Shown here: piece by piece, positions 25,572-34,150 of the stretch
Layout of the letters: each line of letters opens with the position of its first letter
Numbering within the stretch: the first letter of the stretch is position 1
Assembly: GCA_029941905.1 (NCBI GenBank)
Contig: JAPYTQ010000017.1
Span: forward strand, 39,459 to 103,458
DNA: 64,000 bases
Source of the DNA: JAHRVQ01 sp029941905
GTDB lineage: Bacteria; Pseudomonadota; Gammaproteobacteria; Pseudomonadales; Azotimanducaceae
Reading direction: 5' to 3'
Notes under the pieces: model-generated
The model's input: only the letters and a program-made list of their open reading frames with translations
The model's database searches: none
Told to the model about the DNA's origin: nothing
Position numbers and translations under genes: made by a program

Positions 25572-26063
25572 ATGAATTTCTACATGGAACTCTGGTATTC
25601 ATCTGCACAGGAAAACCTGGCAGAAGCAAAACGCCACGTGATAGGCTTGATGGCGAACAAGCGACAGGCAGAGCGCGAGGTTCAGAGGGTCAGGTCGCAA
25701 ATCGCCGAGTATCTCGGCTATGCCAGGGAAGCGCTGGATACTGGAAACGAATCACTGGCGGAGGAAATTGCCGAAAGAATTGCGTCACTGGAATCGCAAC
25801 TTAAGTCCGAGGAACACTTCAACGAGTCTTATTATCACCAAATAGACCGACTCTGGGACATAGTCCAGGGATTGGAGGGCAGGATTCACCAGCAAGGGCT
25901 TCAAACCACACTCGACTATCTGACCGCCGCTGAAGAATTGGAAGAAGGTGCAGAGGATCGGCAACTGAACCGGAAAATGAAAGCGGCAGGTATTGGTAGA
26001 ACTACCACCGCTGGACAGGAAATACTCGAACGGATTAAAAAGCAGCAAACTTCATCTGAATAA
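25572..26063 (+). CDS. PspA/IM30-like coiled-coil protein
   Basis: This 163-residue protein is almost entirely charged alpha helix. AEREVQRVRSQIAEYLGYAREALDTGNESLAEEIAERIASLESQL matches helices 2-3 of PspA/IM30 (the ALxxGNExLAxxA pattern). The amphipathic membrane-binding helix 1 is replaced by a short MNFYMELWYSSAQ start, so membrane binding may differ. PspA/IM30 proteins form ESCRT-III-like assemblies that protect the inner membrane. There are no pspBC or pspF genes nearby. A strong GGAGGT ribosome site and two palindromic operators precede it, and an 11-bp hairpin follows. Confidence 0.75.
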   Translation: MNFYMELWYSSAQENLAEAKRHVIGLMANKRQAEREVQRVRSQIAEYLGYAREALDTGNESLAEEIAERIASLESQLKSEEHFNESYYHQIDRLWDIVQGLEGRIHQQGLQTTLDYLTAAEELEEGAEDRQLNRKMKAAGIGRTTTAGQEILERIKKQQTSSE

Positions 26064-26097
26064 AACGACACTACCCTCGGCAAGATGCAGTAGGAGT

Positions 26098-26133
26098 GTT
26101 GATTTGAGGAGAGGGGACGCTACTCAAATCAAC
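26098..26133 (+). terminator. 11-bp perfect inverted repeat after the PspA-like gene
   Basis: GTTGATTTGAG (26098-26108) and CTCAAATCAAC (26123-26133) form a perfect 11-bp stem with a 14-base loop, 35 bp after the stop at 26063. Only GCGTTTTGG follows, so the U-tract is weak. It may be a terminator or an operator in the leader of the next gene. Confidence 0.5.
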
Positions 26134-26293
26134 GCGTTTTGGTCAAGATAGCCCAAGGTAACCCTACGACGATTCATAGATACTTGGCTTAATGCACTTC
26201 TGCGAGTGGCCATGAGTTTTGTTCTAACCCCAATTGTATTGCCAATTGTTTGGTTTATACTCTGCGCCTTCATTTTCAGGAGTTTCCCCAGGT

Positions 26294-27178
26294 ATGGCGA
26301 AGGAAAAAGCTACCCCTACTTCTCATTCCTACTTCTCACAACGGTTGCGCCTCCACTACCTCGACTGGGGTAACCAGGATGCGCCGCCGCTCTTACTGGT
26401 GCATGGAAACCGGGATCACTGCCACAACTGGGACTGGGTCGCTCAGGAACTCCGTGATGATTATCACATTATTGCACCTGACTTCAGGGGCCACGGGGAT
26501 TCGGAATGGGTAAACGGCAGCGCCTATAGCCATAGCGAATACATCTATGATCTGGCGCAGCTCATTCACCAGCAGAACCTCGCACCATTGCATATTATTG
26601 CGCATTCACTCGGTGGTGGAGTCGCGCTTCGATACGCTGGTATCTATCCTGAGAATATAAAAAAAATGATTGTTGTTGAGGGTAGCGGTGGTCCTCCCTC
26701 AATGTACAACACCCAACCTGCACACGAACGAATGCGGGAGTGGATTGAGTCGACCCGCAAAATGTCAGGTCGATTACCGAAGCGCTATGAAACGCTGGAT
26801 GACGCATTCAGCCGGATGCATGAAGCCAACAGTCACTTGCGTGCCGATCAGGCAAAGCACCTGACGGTGCATGGCAGCAACCAAAACGAGGACGGCAGTT
26901 ACAGCTGGAAGTTTGATAACTACACTCATGTCATGTCGCCGTTTGACCTGGGTATGGAGCAGTCAAGAGAATTGTGGCGGCGAATTAAAGCGCCCGTGCT
27001 GTTAATCAGCGGTAGTGAAAGCTGGTTTGGTCAGGGCAAGCGTGAGGAAGTAACACAGTTCTTTCAAGATGCGCGTCACGAAATGGTTCAGAATGCCGGG
27101 CATTGGGTTCAACATGATCAGTTGGATGAATTCCTGCGTTTAACCACTGAATTTTTTGCTGAAGAAGTGGATTCGTAG
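26294..27178 (+). CDS. alpha/beta hydrolase
   Basis: I take the ATG at 26294 (MAKEKATPTSHSYFSQRLRLHYLDWG), where family similarity begins; the in-frame start at 26234 adds an unrelated 20 residues. The 294-residue enzyme has the oxyanion block LLLVHGNRDHCHNWD, the DFRGHGDSEW strand, the nucleophile elbow HSLGGG, and the terminal His in NAGHWVQHDQ. A late Asp/Glu (SGSESWFG) completes the triad. It belongs to the epoxide-hydrolase/haloalkane-dehalogenase-like esterase group; the substrate is unknown. Its TAG is directly followed by the ATG of the phosphoesterase at 27179, so the two are translationally coupled. Confidence 0.87.
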   Translation: MAKEKATPTSHSYFSQRLRLHYLDWGNQDAPPLLLVHGNRDHCHNWDWVAQELRDDYHIIAPDFRGHGDSEWVNGSAYSHSEYIYDLAQLIHQQNLAPLHIIAHSLGGGVALRYAGIYPENIKKMIVVEGSGGPPSMYNTQPAHERMREWIESTRKMSGRLPKRYETLDDAFSRMHEANSHLRADQAKHLTVHGSNQNEDGSYSWKFDNYTHVMSPFDLGMEQSRELWRRIKAPVLLISGSESWFGQGKREEVTQFFQDARHEMVQNAGHWVQHDQLDEFLRLTTEFFAEEVDS

Positions 27179-27883
27179 ATGCGCCTGGCTTTTATCTCGG
27201 ACATTCACGGTAACCTGGTAGCGCTGGATAGCGCACTGGCAGATATTAAAAAACGAGGTATTGACGTTGTCATTTGTCTGGGTGACATCGTTGACCTGGG
27301 TCCGCAACCGGCGAAGACAGTCGAACGATTAAGGGAACGTCAAATTCTTTGCATTCAGGGCAATCATGATCTACTGGATGAAAACCCGGTGATTCCCAAA
27401 CTCCAAAAGGTAGAAAATTGGACCCGGGATCAGCTGAGCACGGAGCAACAACAATGGCTGAAAGATCTGCCATTCCAGCATATTGTTGATCTTGGTAGCA
27501 CTTCGGTGCTCTGTGTGCACGGTTCTCCACAGGCCAACACGCAGGGAATGGAGCCCGACACGCCCAGCGATAGATTGCGGCTGTGGTGTCGGGATATTGA
27601 GCAGGATGTCATTGTTGCCGGACACACCCACCTGCAATTGTGTCGTCGCCTGGATCAAACGCTGATCATTAATGCGGGAAGTATCGGTATGCCCTTTGAG
27701 GCCCCGATGCTGGGGCAACCCAGGTTATTGAAATATACTGATTATGCGATTGTTTCCAGTGACAATGGCAACGTCAGTGCAGAACTTGTTCGTCTGCCAC
27801 TGGACTTCAAGGCCTTCGGAAAAAGCTTTGCAGGTACTGGTTTTCCTGGAGCGGAGTACTGGCTTTCGCAGTGGGTAGATTAG
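27179..27883 (+). CDS. YfcE/MJ0936-type metallophosphoesterase
   Basis: This 234-residue calcineurin-like enzyme has metal motifs in order: ISDIHGN (residues 6-12), CLGDIVDLGP, IQGNHDLLD, VCVHGSP and VAGHTHLQL, then NAGSIGMP. The short single-domain form matches YfcE-like phosphodiesterases and diadenosine-tetraphosphatase relatives. The start ATG abuts the stop of the alpha/beta hydrolase gene, so it is expressed in the same operon. The substrate cannot be derived. The TPP riboswitch that follows belongs to the next transcription unit. Confidence 0.87.
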   Translation: MRLAFISDIHGNLVALDSALADIKKRGIDVVICLGDIVDLGPQPAKTVERLRERQILCIQGNHDLLDENPVIPKLQKVENWTRDQLSTEQQQWLKDLPFQHIVDLGSTSVLCVHGSPQANTQGMEPDTPSDRLRLWCRDIEQDVIVAGHTHLQLCRRLDQTLIINAGSIGMPFEAPMLGQPRLLKYTDYAIVSSDNGNVSAELVRLPLDFKAFGKSFAGTGFPGAEYWLSQWVD

Positions 27884-27934
27884 TTCGTTGACTAGTAGTC
27901 CTTCAAAATTCCTGATGCTATACTCATTGCCGTT

Positions 27935-28046
27935 CCTTAGGGGTGGTCATTAGACCTGAGAATTCTGCACGCTTCTTCTGCAGTCAATAGCTGAAGAGAT
28001 GTGCGGTAAACCCTAGAACCTGATCCGGTTAATACCGGCGTAGGAA
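27935..28046 (+). promoter_or_regulatory. TPP riboswitch (THI element)
   Basis: The conserved core is readable: GGGGTG (27940-27945), ACCTGAGA (27954-27961, the CUGAGA pyrimidine-binding loop), and then ACCCTAGAACCTGATCCGG with TTAATACCGGCGTAGGAA (28010-28046), the pyrophosphate-binding arm. CCT at 27935-27937 pairs with AGG at 28042-28044 to close P1. A -10-like TATACT lies at 27919-27924. The element precedes the thiamine uptake operon and should switch it off when cellular TPP is high, at translation initiation or transcription elongation. Confidence 0.93.
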
Positions 28047-28129
28047 AAGGATGCACACCACATCTAGATTTACTTCCAACACTACGTCAAAATTTTCCGG
28101 GTCTCTTACACTTAATAATGGAGAGACGC

Positions 28130-30184
28130 ATGGACAAATACTGTTTTACGTTCTTGCTCGCACTGGCGAGTTGTAGCGTCTTGGCTAACGACGGTACGCT
28201 GCCTGAAGTACGAGTCACAGCAGAGCTGCGGCAGGGCAACGAATTGGTAACAGCATCAAGCATCAGCATTGTCACCGAAGCCGTCATACAAGCACGGGCT
28301 GCGCAGCACTTTGATGATGTGATAAACACTATCCCAAACTTAAACTTTTCCAGTGGATCGAATCGGGCCAGGTTCTTCCAGATTCGCGGCATTGGTGAGC
28401 GGAGTCAATTTGTCAGTGCATTGAATCCGTCGGTTGGCTTCTTGATTGACAATGTTGACTTCAGTGGTGCCGGGATGATAGCAACGATGATGGATGTTGA
28501 ACAGGTTGAGGTACTGCGTGGTCCCCAGGGGACTCTGCATGGGGCCAATGCCCTTGCCGGTTTAATCAATGTCAAAACCAAAGACCCGGCAAAAGTCTTT
28601 GGTTCGAAGATAAAAATCAGTACTGCCAAGTATGGAACCCGGACTGTCGGTGCCATGGTGACGGGTCCATTGGGTGACAACGTGCAGGGCAGATTGGTTG
28701 CAGAACAGCATCAGTCTGACGGTTATTATGAAAATGACTTTCTTGGTATCGACGACAACAACAGTCGTGATGAATTGACCGTCAGGGGAAAAATACGGGT
28801 TACGCCGAATGAAAACTGGCAATTCGATGTCATCGTTTCCAGTGTTGATATCGACAACGGTTACGATGCGTTTACTCTGGATAACACCCGTCACACCCTG
28901 TCCGATGAACCCGGGCATGATCGCCAGGATTCTACGTTCGTGGTACTCGACAGCACCTGGAATCTCAGTGGCTTCGACCTTCGTGGGATCGCCAGTCTGG
29001 CCAGCTCTGATATTGAGTATGGGTATGACGAGGACTGGACCTATGTCGGTATCCACCCTTTCGGGTACTCATCGACTGACAACTACATTCGTGACCGGGA
29101 GACGTCGAGCCTGGAACTGAGACTGATCTCCAACGAAAGCACGCGTTTATTCCATGACACAACGGACTGGGTCGCGGGGTTTTATCACCTGGGCAGTACG
29201 GAAGACCTGACAAGGGAATATACCTACCTCGCCTCCAACTATACGAGCAGCTATGACTTCGATACCAACGCGGTATTTTTACAATTGGATTCACATTTCA
29301 AGGAGAATCTGGTGTTGTCCACAGGCTTGCGGTTTGAGAACCGTGATACGCAATATGATAACTCTGATGGGGTAGCGTTTAAGCCCGATGAGAATCTCTG
29401 GGGTGGAAGGATAGCGCTGAAGTACTTTATTGAAGATGAAATAATGTTATATGGCAGTGTTGCACGGGGTTACAAAGCCGGAGGGGTCAATGCCGATGGC
29501 TCATTGGACCTGGATCTGAGGAAGTTCGATGAAGAGTCACTGATCGAGTATGAACTGGGTGTTAAGTCCAGACTTCTCGCAGGTGATGTCCAGGTACGCG
29601 CCGCGCTGTTTTATGACGACCGGCGGGATCAGCAGGTGAAGAGTTCGCTGGTTCGCGTTCGTCCCGATGGAAGTTCGGAATTCATAGATTTTATCGGCAA
29701 CGCCGCGTCTGGCACCAACAAGGGCCTGGAAGTTGAGCTCAACTGGTATGCGACTGACAATTGGCAGTTCGCCGCCAGCGTAGGATTGTTGGATGCCAAA
29801 TTTGATGAATTTATCAATGAGTTTGGTGAGGATTTGTCGGGGCGTGATCAGGCACATGCGCCGTCTTACATGTTCCATGTCGCCGCTGATTATTCGAGGA
29901 ACAACTGGTTCTTTCACGCCTCAATCGATGCCAAGGACGAATTCTATTTCTCTGACCGGCATACTACCATGAGCGACAGCTTCTCCTTATTAAACGCTCA
30001 GGTCGGGTACGAAACTGAACGCTGGAGATTGAGCCTCTGGGGGCGAAACCTCACTGATGAAGACACACTGACTCGGGCATTTGGTAGTTTTGGGAATGAT
30101 CCCCGTAAGAACTACATCACAGAATCATACTTTCAATTTGGCGAGCCACGGATTGTCGGCGCGACAGTAGAGATGAGTCTGTGA
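28130..30184 (+). CDS. TonB-dependent receptor for thiamine (probable)
   Basis: I start at the ATG at 28130, which has GGAGAG four bases upstream and gives the signal peptide MDKYCFTFLLALASCSVLA; the in-frame ATG at 28118 has no ribosome site. The product is 684 residues. It has a plug domain (LPEVRVTAELRQ, FFQIRGIG, VEVLRGPQGTLHGANALAGLINVKT) and a 22-strand barrel ending in FGEPRIVGATVEMSL with the aromatic/hydrophobic C-terminal strand. It should import a ligand across the outer membrane with TonB-ExbBD energy. The TPP riboswitch upstream and thiamine genes downstream identify thiamine or a precursor as the likely ligand. Confidence 0.9.
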   Translation: MDKYCFTFLLALASCSVLANDGTLPEVRVTAELRQGNELVTASSISIVTEAVIQARAAQHFDDVINTIPNLNFSSGSNRARFFQIRGIGERSQFVSALNPSVGFLIDNVDFSGAGMIATMMDVEQVEVLRGPQGTLHGANALAGLINVKTKDPAKVFGSKIKISTAKYGTRTVGAMVTGPLGDNVQGRLVAEQHQSDGYYENDFLGIDDNNSRDELTVRGKIRVTPNENWQFDVIVSSVDIDNGYDAFTLDNTRHTLSDEPGHDRQDSTFVVLDSTWNLSGFDLRGIASLASSDIEYGYDEDWTYVGIHPFGYSSTDNYIRDRETSSLELRLISNESTRLFHDTTDWVAGFYHLGSTEDLTREYTYLASNYTSSYDFDTNAVFLQLDSHFKENLVLSTGLRFENRDTQYDNSDGVAFKPDENLWGGRIALKYFIEDEIMLYGSVARGYKAGGVNADGSLDLDLRKFDEESLIEYELGVKSRLLAGDVQVRAALFYDDRRDQQVKSSLVRVRPDGSSEFIDFIGNAASGTNKGLEVELNWYATDNWQFAASVGLLDAKFDEFINEFGEDLSGRDQAHAPSYMFHVAADYSRNNWFFHASIDAKDEFYFSDRHTTMSDSFSLLNAQVGYETERWRLSLWGRNLTDEDTLTRAFGSFGNDPRKNYITESYFQFGEPRIVGATVEMSL

Positions 30185-30450
30185 CTTCATTGAAAGTTTC
30201 CGTCGACGTCAGTCTTTATCCACTGGCAGACGATTACATTCCGGCGATCCAGGAGTTTATTGACCGGGTGCAGACTTATTCGGATGTGGCAGTCGTTCGT
30301 AATGACCTTTCTACCCAGATTTACGGTGATTACGATGTCGTAACGGATATCCTGAAAACTGAAATTCGCCTGAGTTGGGAAAAATACGGTAGATCGATCT
30401 TCGTGGTTAAGTATCTGCAAGATGACCTTCGTGGTCTGGCGGATGGCTGA
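30181..30450 (+). CDS. YkoF/MTH1187-like thiamine-binding protein
   Basis: This 89-residue ferredoxin-like protein starts at a GTG that overlaps the TGA of the receptor gene by four bases. VDVSLYPLADDYIPAIQEFIDRVQ and VVRNDLSTQIYGDYDVVTDILKTEI match the small thiamine-binding (YkoF, former DUF77) family. In those proteins an acidic/aromatic pocket between dimer subunits binds HMP or thiamine. It has no signal peptide, so it acts in the cytoplasm, perhaps buffering or handing over vitamin to the kinase encoded downstream. Position in a TPP-regulated operon supports the assignment. Confidence 0.85.
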   Translation: MTSLKVSVDVSLYPLADDYIPAIQEFIDRVQTYSDVAVVRNDLSTQIYGDYDVVTDILKTEIRLSWEKYGRSIFVVKYLQDDLRGLADG

Positions 30451-31054
30451 GACACTCAGCATGATCGCCAGCCAGTTCCAGCAGAGCTCATGGCTGGAAC
30501 TGACCGCTGTTATGTTTGCTATTGCCTACCTGGTACTTGCCGTTAAAGAAAATATTCTCTGCTGGCCCGCGGCGTTGATTTCAACGTTCATCTTCCTGTT
30601 TATTTTCTGGCAGGTCCGGCTCTACATGGAATCCGGTTTACAGCTCTACTACATTGGTATGGCAGTTTATGGCTGGCACCAGTGGACCCGGGGAGCCGGG
30701 AATGGGTCGTTGGCAGTCTCAACCTGGTCGCTGCAGCAACATCTGTGGGCATTGATTGTAATCGCGCTGGCGACGTTAGTTTCCGGCTTGCTGTTGCAGC
30801 AGGGGACCGATGCCCGATTACCCTTTGTTGATTCTTTCACCACCTGGGCCAGTGTGGTGACGACATTTATGGTGGCGAGAAAAATCCTCGAGAACTGGAT
30901 CTACTGGCTGGTTATCGATACCGTTTCCATCTTTCTGTATCTTGATCGTGAGCTTTATTTCACTGCGCTGCTGTTTGCGGTCTATATCATTGTTATTTTC
31001 TTTGGATGGTTTTCGTGGCTGAAGAGTTATCGCCAGAACCCGGTTACCGCTTAA
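30443..31054 (+). CDS. pnuT: PnuC-family thiamine transporter (PnuT)
   Basis: This PnuC-fold inner-membrane facilitator has about seven helices. ATG codons at 30422, 30443 and 30461 are possible; 30443 (MAETLSMIAS) overlaps the preceding gene by 8 bp and gives 203 residues. Hallmarks are VKENILCWPAALIS, the YYIGMAVYGWHQW helix and ENWIYWLVIDTVSIFLY, a substrate-stacking Trp/Asn block of PnuC proteins. PnuT members move unphosphorylated thiamine by facilitated diffusion, with uptake driven by trapping through phosphorylation. The kinase-like gene next to it fits that scheme. TPP riboswitch control separates it from nicotinamide-riboside PnuC. Confidence 0.88.
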   Translation: MAETLSMIASQFQQSSWLELTAVMFAIAYLVLAVKENILCWPAALISTFIFLFIFWQVRLYMESGLQLYYIGMAVYGWHQWTRGAGNGSLAVSTWSLQQHLWALIVIALATLVSGLLLQQGTDARLPFVDSFTTWASVVTTFMVARKILENWIYWLVIDTVSIFLYLDRELYFTALLFAVYIIVIFFGWFSWLKSYRQNPVTA

Positions 31055-31854
31055 AAGAAGGTCTTGCGACCTGGCGTGACTGGGTCTCAGGCCCATTAAA
31101 ATTACCTGTGCCCGTGAGACAACTGAGGGGTGCCAGTAATGTTTCCTTTTTAGTATCTGACCGGGTGCGGTATTGGGTGGTCAGACTCCTGCAACCATTG
31201 CCGGACCAGGGTGTTGATTTTGGAACAGATCCAGGCAGCGAATTATCAGCCATGATGGCTGCCGCCGAGGAAGGTTTCGCACCTCGCGTGACATTCTCGT
31301 CACAGCAGCTACTGGTCACCGAATTTGTTTCGGGACATCCACCTACCCTGGCGGACCTGGAACAGGTGGGTGAACTTTTTCACCGGGTACATCGACTCAA
31401 AGCGGGGGTTCTGCCCCTGGATTTGAACCAACATCTTGCTGCTTATTACCGGCAGACAAAAGGCGACCCGCTGATTGACCTGTGTTTTGAGCGAGTTGTT
31501 GAATTACCTGTACTCTCCGCTGAACCCTGTGTCTGCCACCAGGACCTGTTGTTTGAAAACATGATCAAGACCGGGGCAGGAATCTATGCTATTGACTGGG
31601 AGTATGCGCGACTGGCAGATCCTGCCTATGACCTGGCGGTGTTCGCGGGCAACTACAATCTGGATGAGGGGCAACGCAAGCGTCTGCTCGGAGGATATCA
31701 GTCGCGAGACACGGAATTGCGTACAAGGATTGCTTATTTTGAGGTGGTTTACGCGTTGATTGAGATACTCTGGTGGCAACTAAAGGGCAGGCGACTGGAT
31801 AACAAGATTGCCAAACTCTGTCAGAGATTGGGGATTAGAGTTGATCAGACCTGA
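31006..31854 (+). CDS. thiamine-kinase-like phosphotransferase
   Basis: This 282-residue protein is of the APH/choline-kinase fold. The catalytic loop is CHQDLLFENM (around residues 177-186), with Asp and Asn in H-x-D-x4-N, and the metal-binding Asp is in AIDWEYARLADPAYDLAVF. It resembles E. coli ThiK (YcfN), which phosphorylates thiamine to thiamine monophosphate. Its start overlaps the pnuT-like gene by 49 bp and has CTTTGG just upstream, so it is the last gene of the riboswitch operon. Phosphorylation would trap vitamin imported by the PnuT-like protein. A thiamine pyrophosphokinase is not encoded nearby. The 269 bp to the next gene show no gene. Confidence 0.82.
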   Translation: MVFVAEELSPEPGYRLKEGLATWRDWVSGPLKLPVPVRQLRGASNVSFLVSDRVRYWVVRLLQPLPDQGVDFGTDPGSELSAMMAAAEEGFAPRVTFSSQQLLVTEFVSGHPPTLADLEQVGELFHRVHRLKAGVLPLDLNQHLAAYYRQTKGDPLIDLCFERVVELPVLSAEPCVCHQDLLFENMIKTGAGIYAIDWEYARLADPAYDLAVFAGNYNLDEGQRKRLLGGYQSRDTELRTRIAYFEVVYALIEILWWQLKGRRLDNKIAKLCQRLGIRVDQT

Positions 31855-32123
31855 CTGGCATGCCGTACAGGTCAGACATCGACGCAGTGAAAAGCGCAGA
31901 AGTTACTAGAAACGATGGTAGAACGCTACTACAGGATAGTGCGATAGTGAAAGACTTGACCGCATTGTTCATTCAAGGAATTGGATTCGGTTTGTTGCGC
32001 TTCTTTCAGAAAGTAGCACGATGAAAAGAAAATTCAGATGCGTGGTTCCGGCAGGAAGAATCGTTGCCAGATAGATATTCTGGTGTTTATTATGTGATGC
32101 TTTAGTTTTATGAGGAAACTCTC

Positions 32124-34097
32124 ATGAAGTTACTGACTGCTTTTTACACAGTACTAATCTGGCTGGTGTTTCAACCAGCACAGGCAGAAGAGATTCCTGC
32201 CGAAGCATTCTTTTCGCCCGCTGATTACCGACAGGCATTACTTGCCCCGGATGGGAAACATTTTGCCATTACTGTTTCGATGGGAGAAATGACCAGGCTG
32301 GGCATAGTTAATTCCAAAACCCGGCAACTGGTAGCCCATTTTGATACCCGGAAAAACCGGGAAATTTATCAAATCTGGTGGGCGAATCATGAACGAGTTA
32401 TTTTTAACACAGTCATTAAGTTCGGTTGGAAAGATTATCCCATGTTCACTGGAGAGCTGTTTGCCTTGAATATTGACAATACAAAAAAATTCCCGATTGC
32501 GGGATTTGTCGCGGGTGATGTGGGCGCTTTTGAAGTACTCGATGTTATGCGAAATGATCCGAAATCTATCAGGGTTGTCAAAAAATCGATTCGAGGCCAG
32601 CGAATCAGTGGCTCCCGACCGACAGCTTACACCTTGAATGTTTACAGACGTCCGAAAAGGAGCACAGATTCACGCACAGATACCAGGCGACTCAAACAGA
32701 AGATCGTCAGCCCCTTTCCCTGGGGAGGTTTTGTTACAGACAACAACGGTGATGTTCGTATCGCGCATTACATGGATAAAGATGGGGAGCTAAAGATCAA
32801 GCAACGCGATGATCGTGAAAACGAGTGGCGAGACGTAAAAGGATTTTCTACACCAATGCGTAATGTTGTTGGCGCTGATACACGTATTCTTGGCTTCACG
32901 GTCGATAACAAAAGCTTCTACTACCTCGCTAAAGGGCGTTATGGCACCTCGGCGCTCCATGTTTTCAATCTTGAAACCGGTCAAGGTTCAACTCTCTACG
33001 AAAACGAGACTTACGATATTTATGAACGGGATCTGATTCGAACATCCGACGATCAGATAATTGGAGTCAATTTGTCAGCTGTTTATCCCGAGGTTCACTT
33101 CTTTGTGGATCATCCTGATATCGAAATATTTCAGACATTGCATCAGACCTTCTCTAATCAGCGTGTCACGATTTATAACTTTTCAGATGATAACAGTTCA
33201 GCGCTAGTTGATGTGCGTAGTGACAGGAACCCTGGCACGTTGTATTTCTATGATACTGAGCGGAAAAAACTCAGGCGCTTGATGTATTCACGCTCGGGGA
33301 TTGAAGCAGAAAAAATGGGTCGTCATATCCCGTTTCTCTTTACAAGTCAGGATGGTCTGGATATCTACGGTTTTGTGACATTGCCTGACGCTGATGGATC
33401 TAATTTTCCGACTGTCATACTGATTCATGGCGGGCCGCATGGGGTTCGGGATACGTTCTTGTTCGACTCGGAGGCGCAGTTTTTTTCCAGCCGCGGCTTC
33501 GCCGTCGTGCAGGTTAATTATAGAGGCTCAGGCGGTTATGGGGCTGACTTCGTTGATCAAGGTGCAATGCAGTGGGGCAAAGGCATGATAGCCGACATCA
33601 ATCATGCAGCCCGCTGGGCCATACAGCAGAAGATATCTGATCCAAAGCGTATATGTGCATATGGTGGCAGTTATGGTGCTTTCGCCGCGATGAATGTGGT
33701 GATACAGGCACCAAACCTCTATCAATGTGCCGCTGGGTTAGCGGGTGTTTATGACCTGACAAAAATGCATGATAGCGATATTCCCTTCCTGCCATGGGGT
33801 AAAGCCTATTTGAAGAGTGTTCTTGGCACTGATGAATCAGAGTTAAAAGCACAATCTCCGTCCCATAATGCCGATAAGATAACTGTCCCTGTCTTCATAG
33901 CCCATGGGGGAAAGGATAAACGGGCGCCTCCCATTCATGCAAAAAATCTGCGTGCTGCAATGGATGCGGCCAATGTCGAATACGAGTGGCTGTATGAACC
34001 TGATGAGGGTCATGGTTTTTACGATCTGGATCATCGGCTAAATTTTTACACTAACTTGTTGGCATTCCTGAACCGGCATATTGGCACTGACCCATAA
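32124..34097 (+). CDS. S9-family (prolyl oligopeptidase) exported peptidase
   Basis: This 657-residue protein has a Sec signal peptide (MKLLTAFYTVLIWLVFQPAQA), an N-terminal seven-bladed propeller region (DYRQALLAPDGKHFAITVS and later blades), and a C-terminal alpha/beta hydrolase. The catalytic Ser lies in CAYGGSYGAFAAM near residue 514, the Asp in HGGKDKRAP and the His in DEGHGFYD. The oxyanion segment is ILIHGGPHGVRD. It belongs to the dipeptidyl/acylaminoacyl-peptidase S9 group, likely periplasmic, removing peptides from the N-terminus. It is monocistronic, with weak AGGAAAC upstream of the start. Confidence 0.92.
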   Translation: MKLLTAFYTVLIWLVFQPAQAEEIPAEAFFSPADYRQALLAPDGKHFAITVSMGEMTRLGIVNSKTRQLVAHFDTRKNREIYQIWWANHERVIFNTVIKFGWKDYPMFTGELFALNIDNTKKFPIAGFVAGDVGAFEVLDVMRNDPKSIRVVKKSIRGQRISGSRPTAYTLNVYRRPKRSTDSRTDTRRLKQKIVSPFPWGGFVTDNNGDVRIAHYMDKDGELKIKQRDDRENEWRDVKGFSTPMRNVVGADTRILGFTVDNKSFYYLAKGRYGTSALHVFNLETGQGSTLYENETYDIYERDLIRTSDDQIIGVNLSAVYPEVHFFVDHPDIEIFQTLHQTFSNQRVTIYNFSDDNSSALVDVRSDRNPGTLYFYDTERKKLRRLMYSRSGIEAEKMGRHIPFLFTSQDGLDIYGFVTLPDADGSNFPTVILIHGGPHGVRDTFLFDSEAQFFSSRGFAVVQVNYRGSGGYGADFVDQGAMQWGKGMIADINHAARWAIQQKISDPKRICAYGGSYGAFAAMNVVIQAPNLYQCAAGLAGVYDLTKMHDSDIPFLPWGKAYLKSVLGTDESELKAQSPSHNADKITVPVFIAHGGKDKRAPPIHAKNLRAAMDAANVEYEWLYEPDEGHGFYDLDHRLNFYTNLLAFLNRHIGTDP

Positions 34098-34150
34098 GTC
34101 TCCGCACGCGTACGGTAGCAGGTATACAGACCCGCGAATAAAGGCCATAA

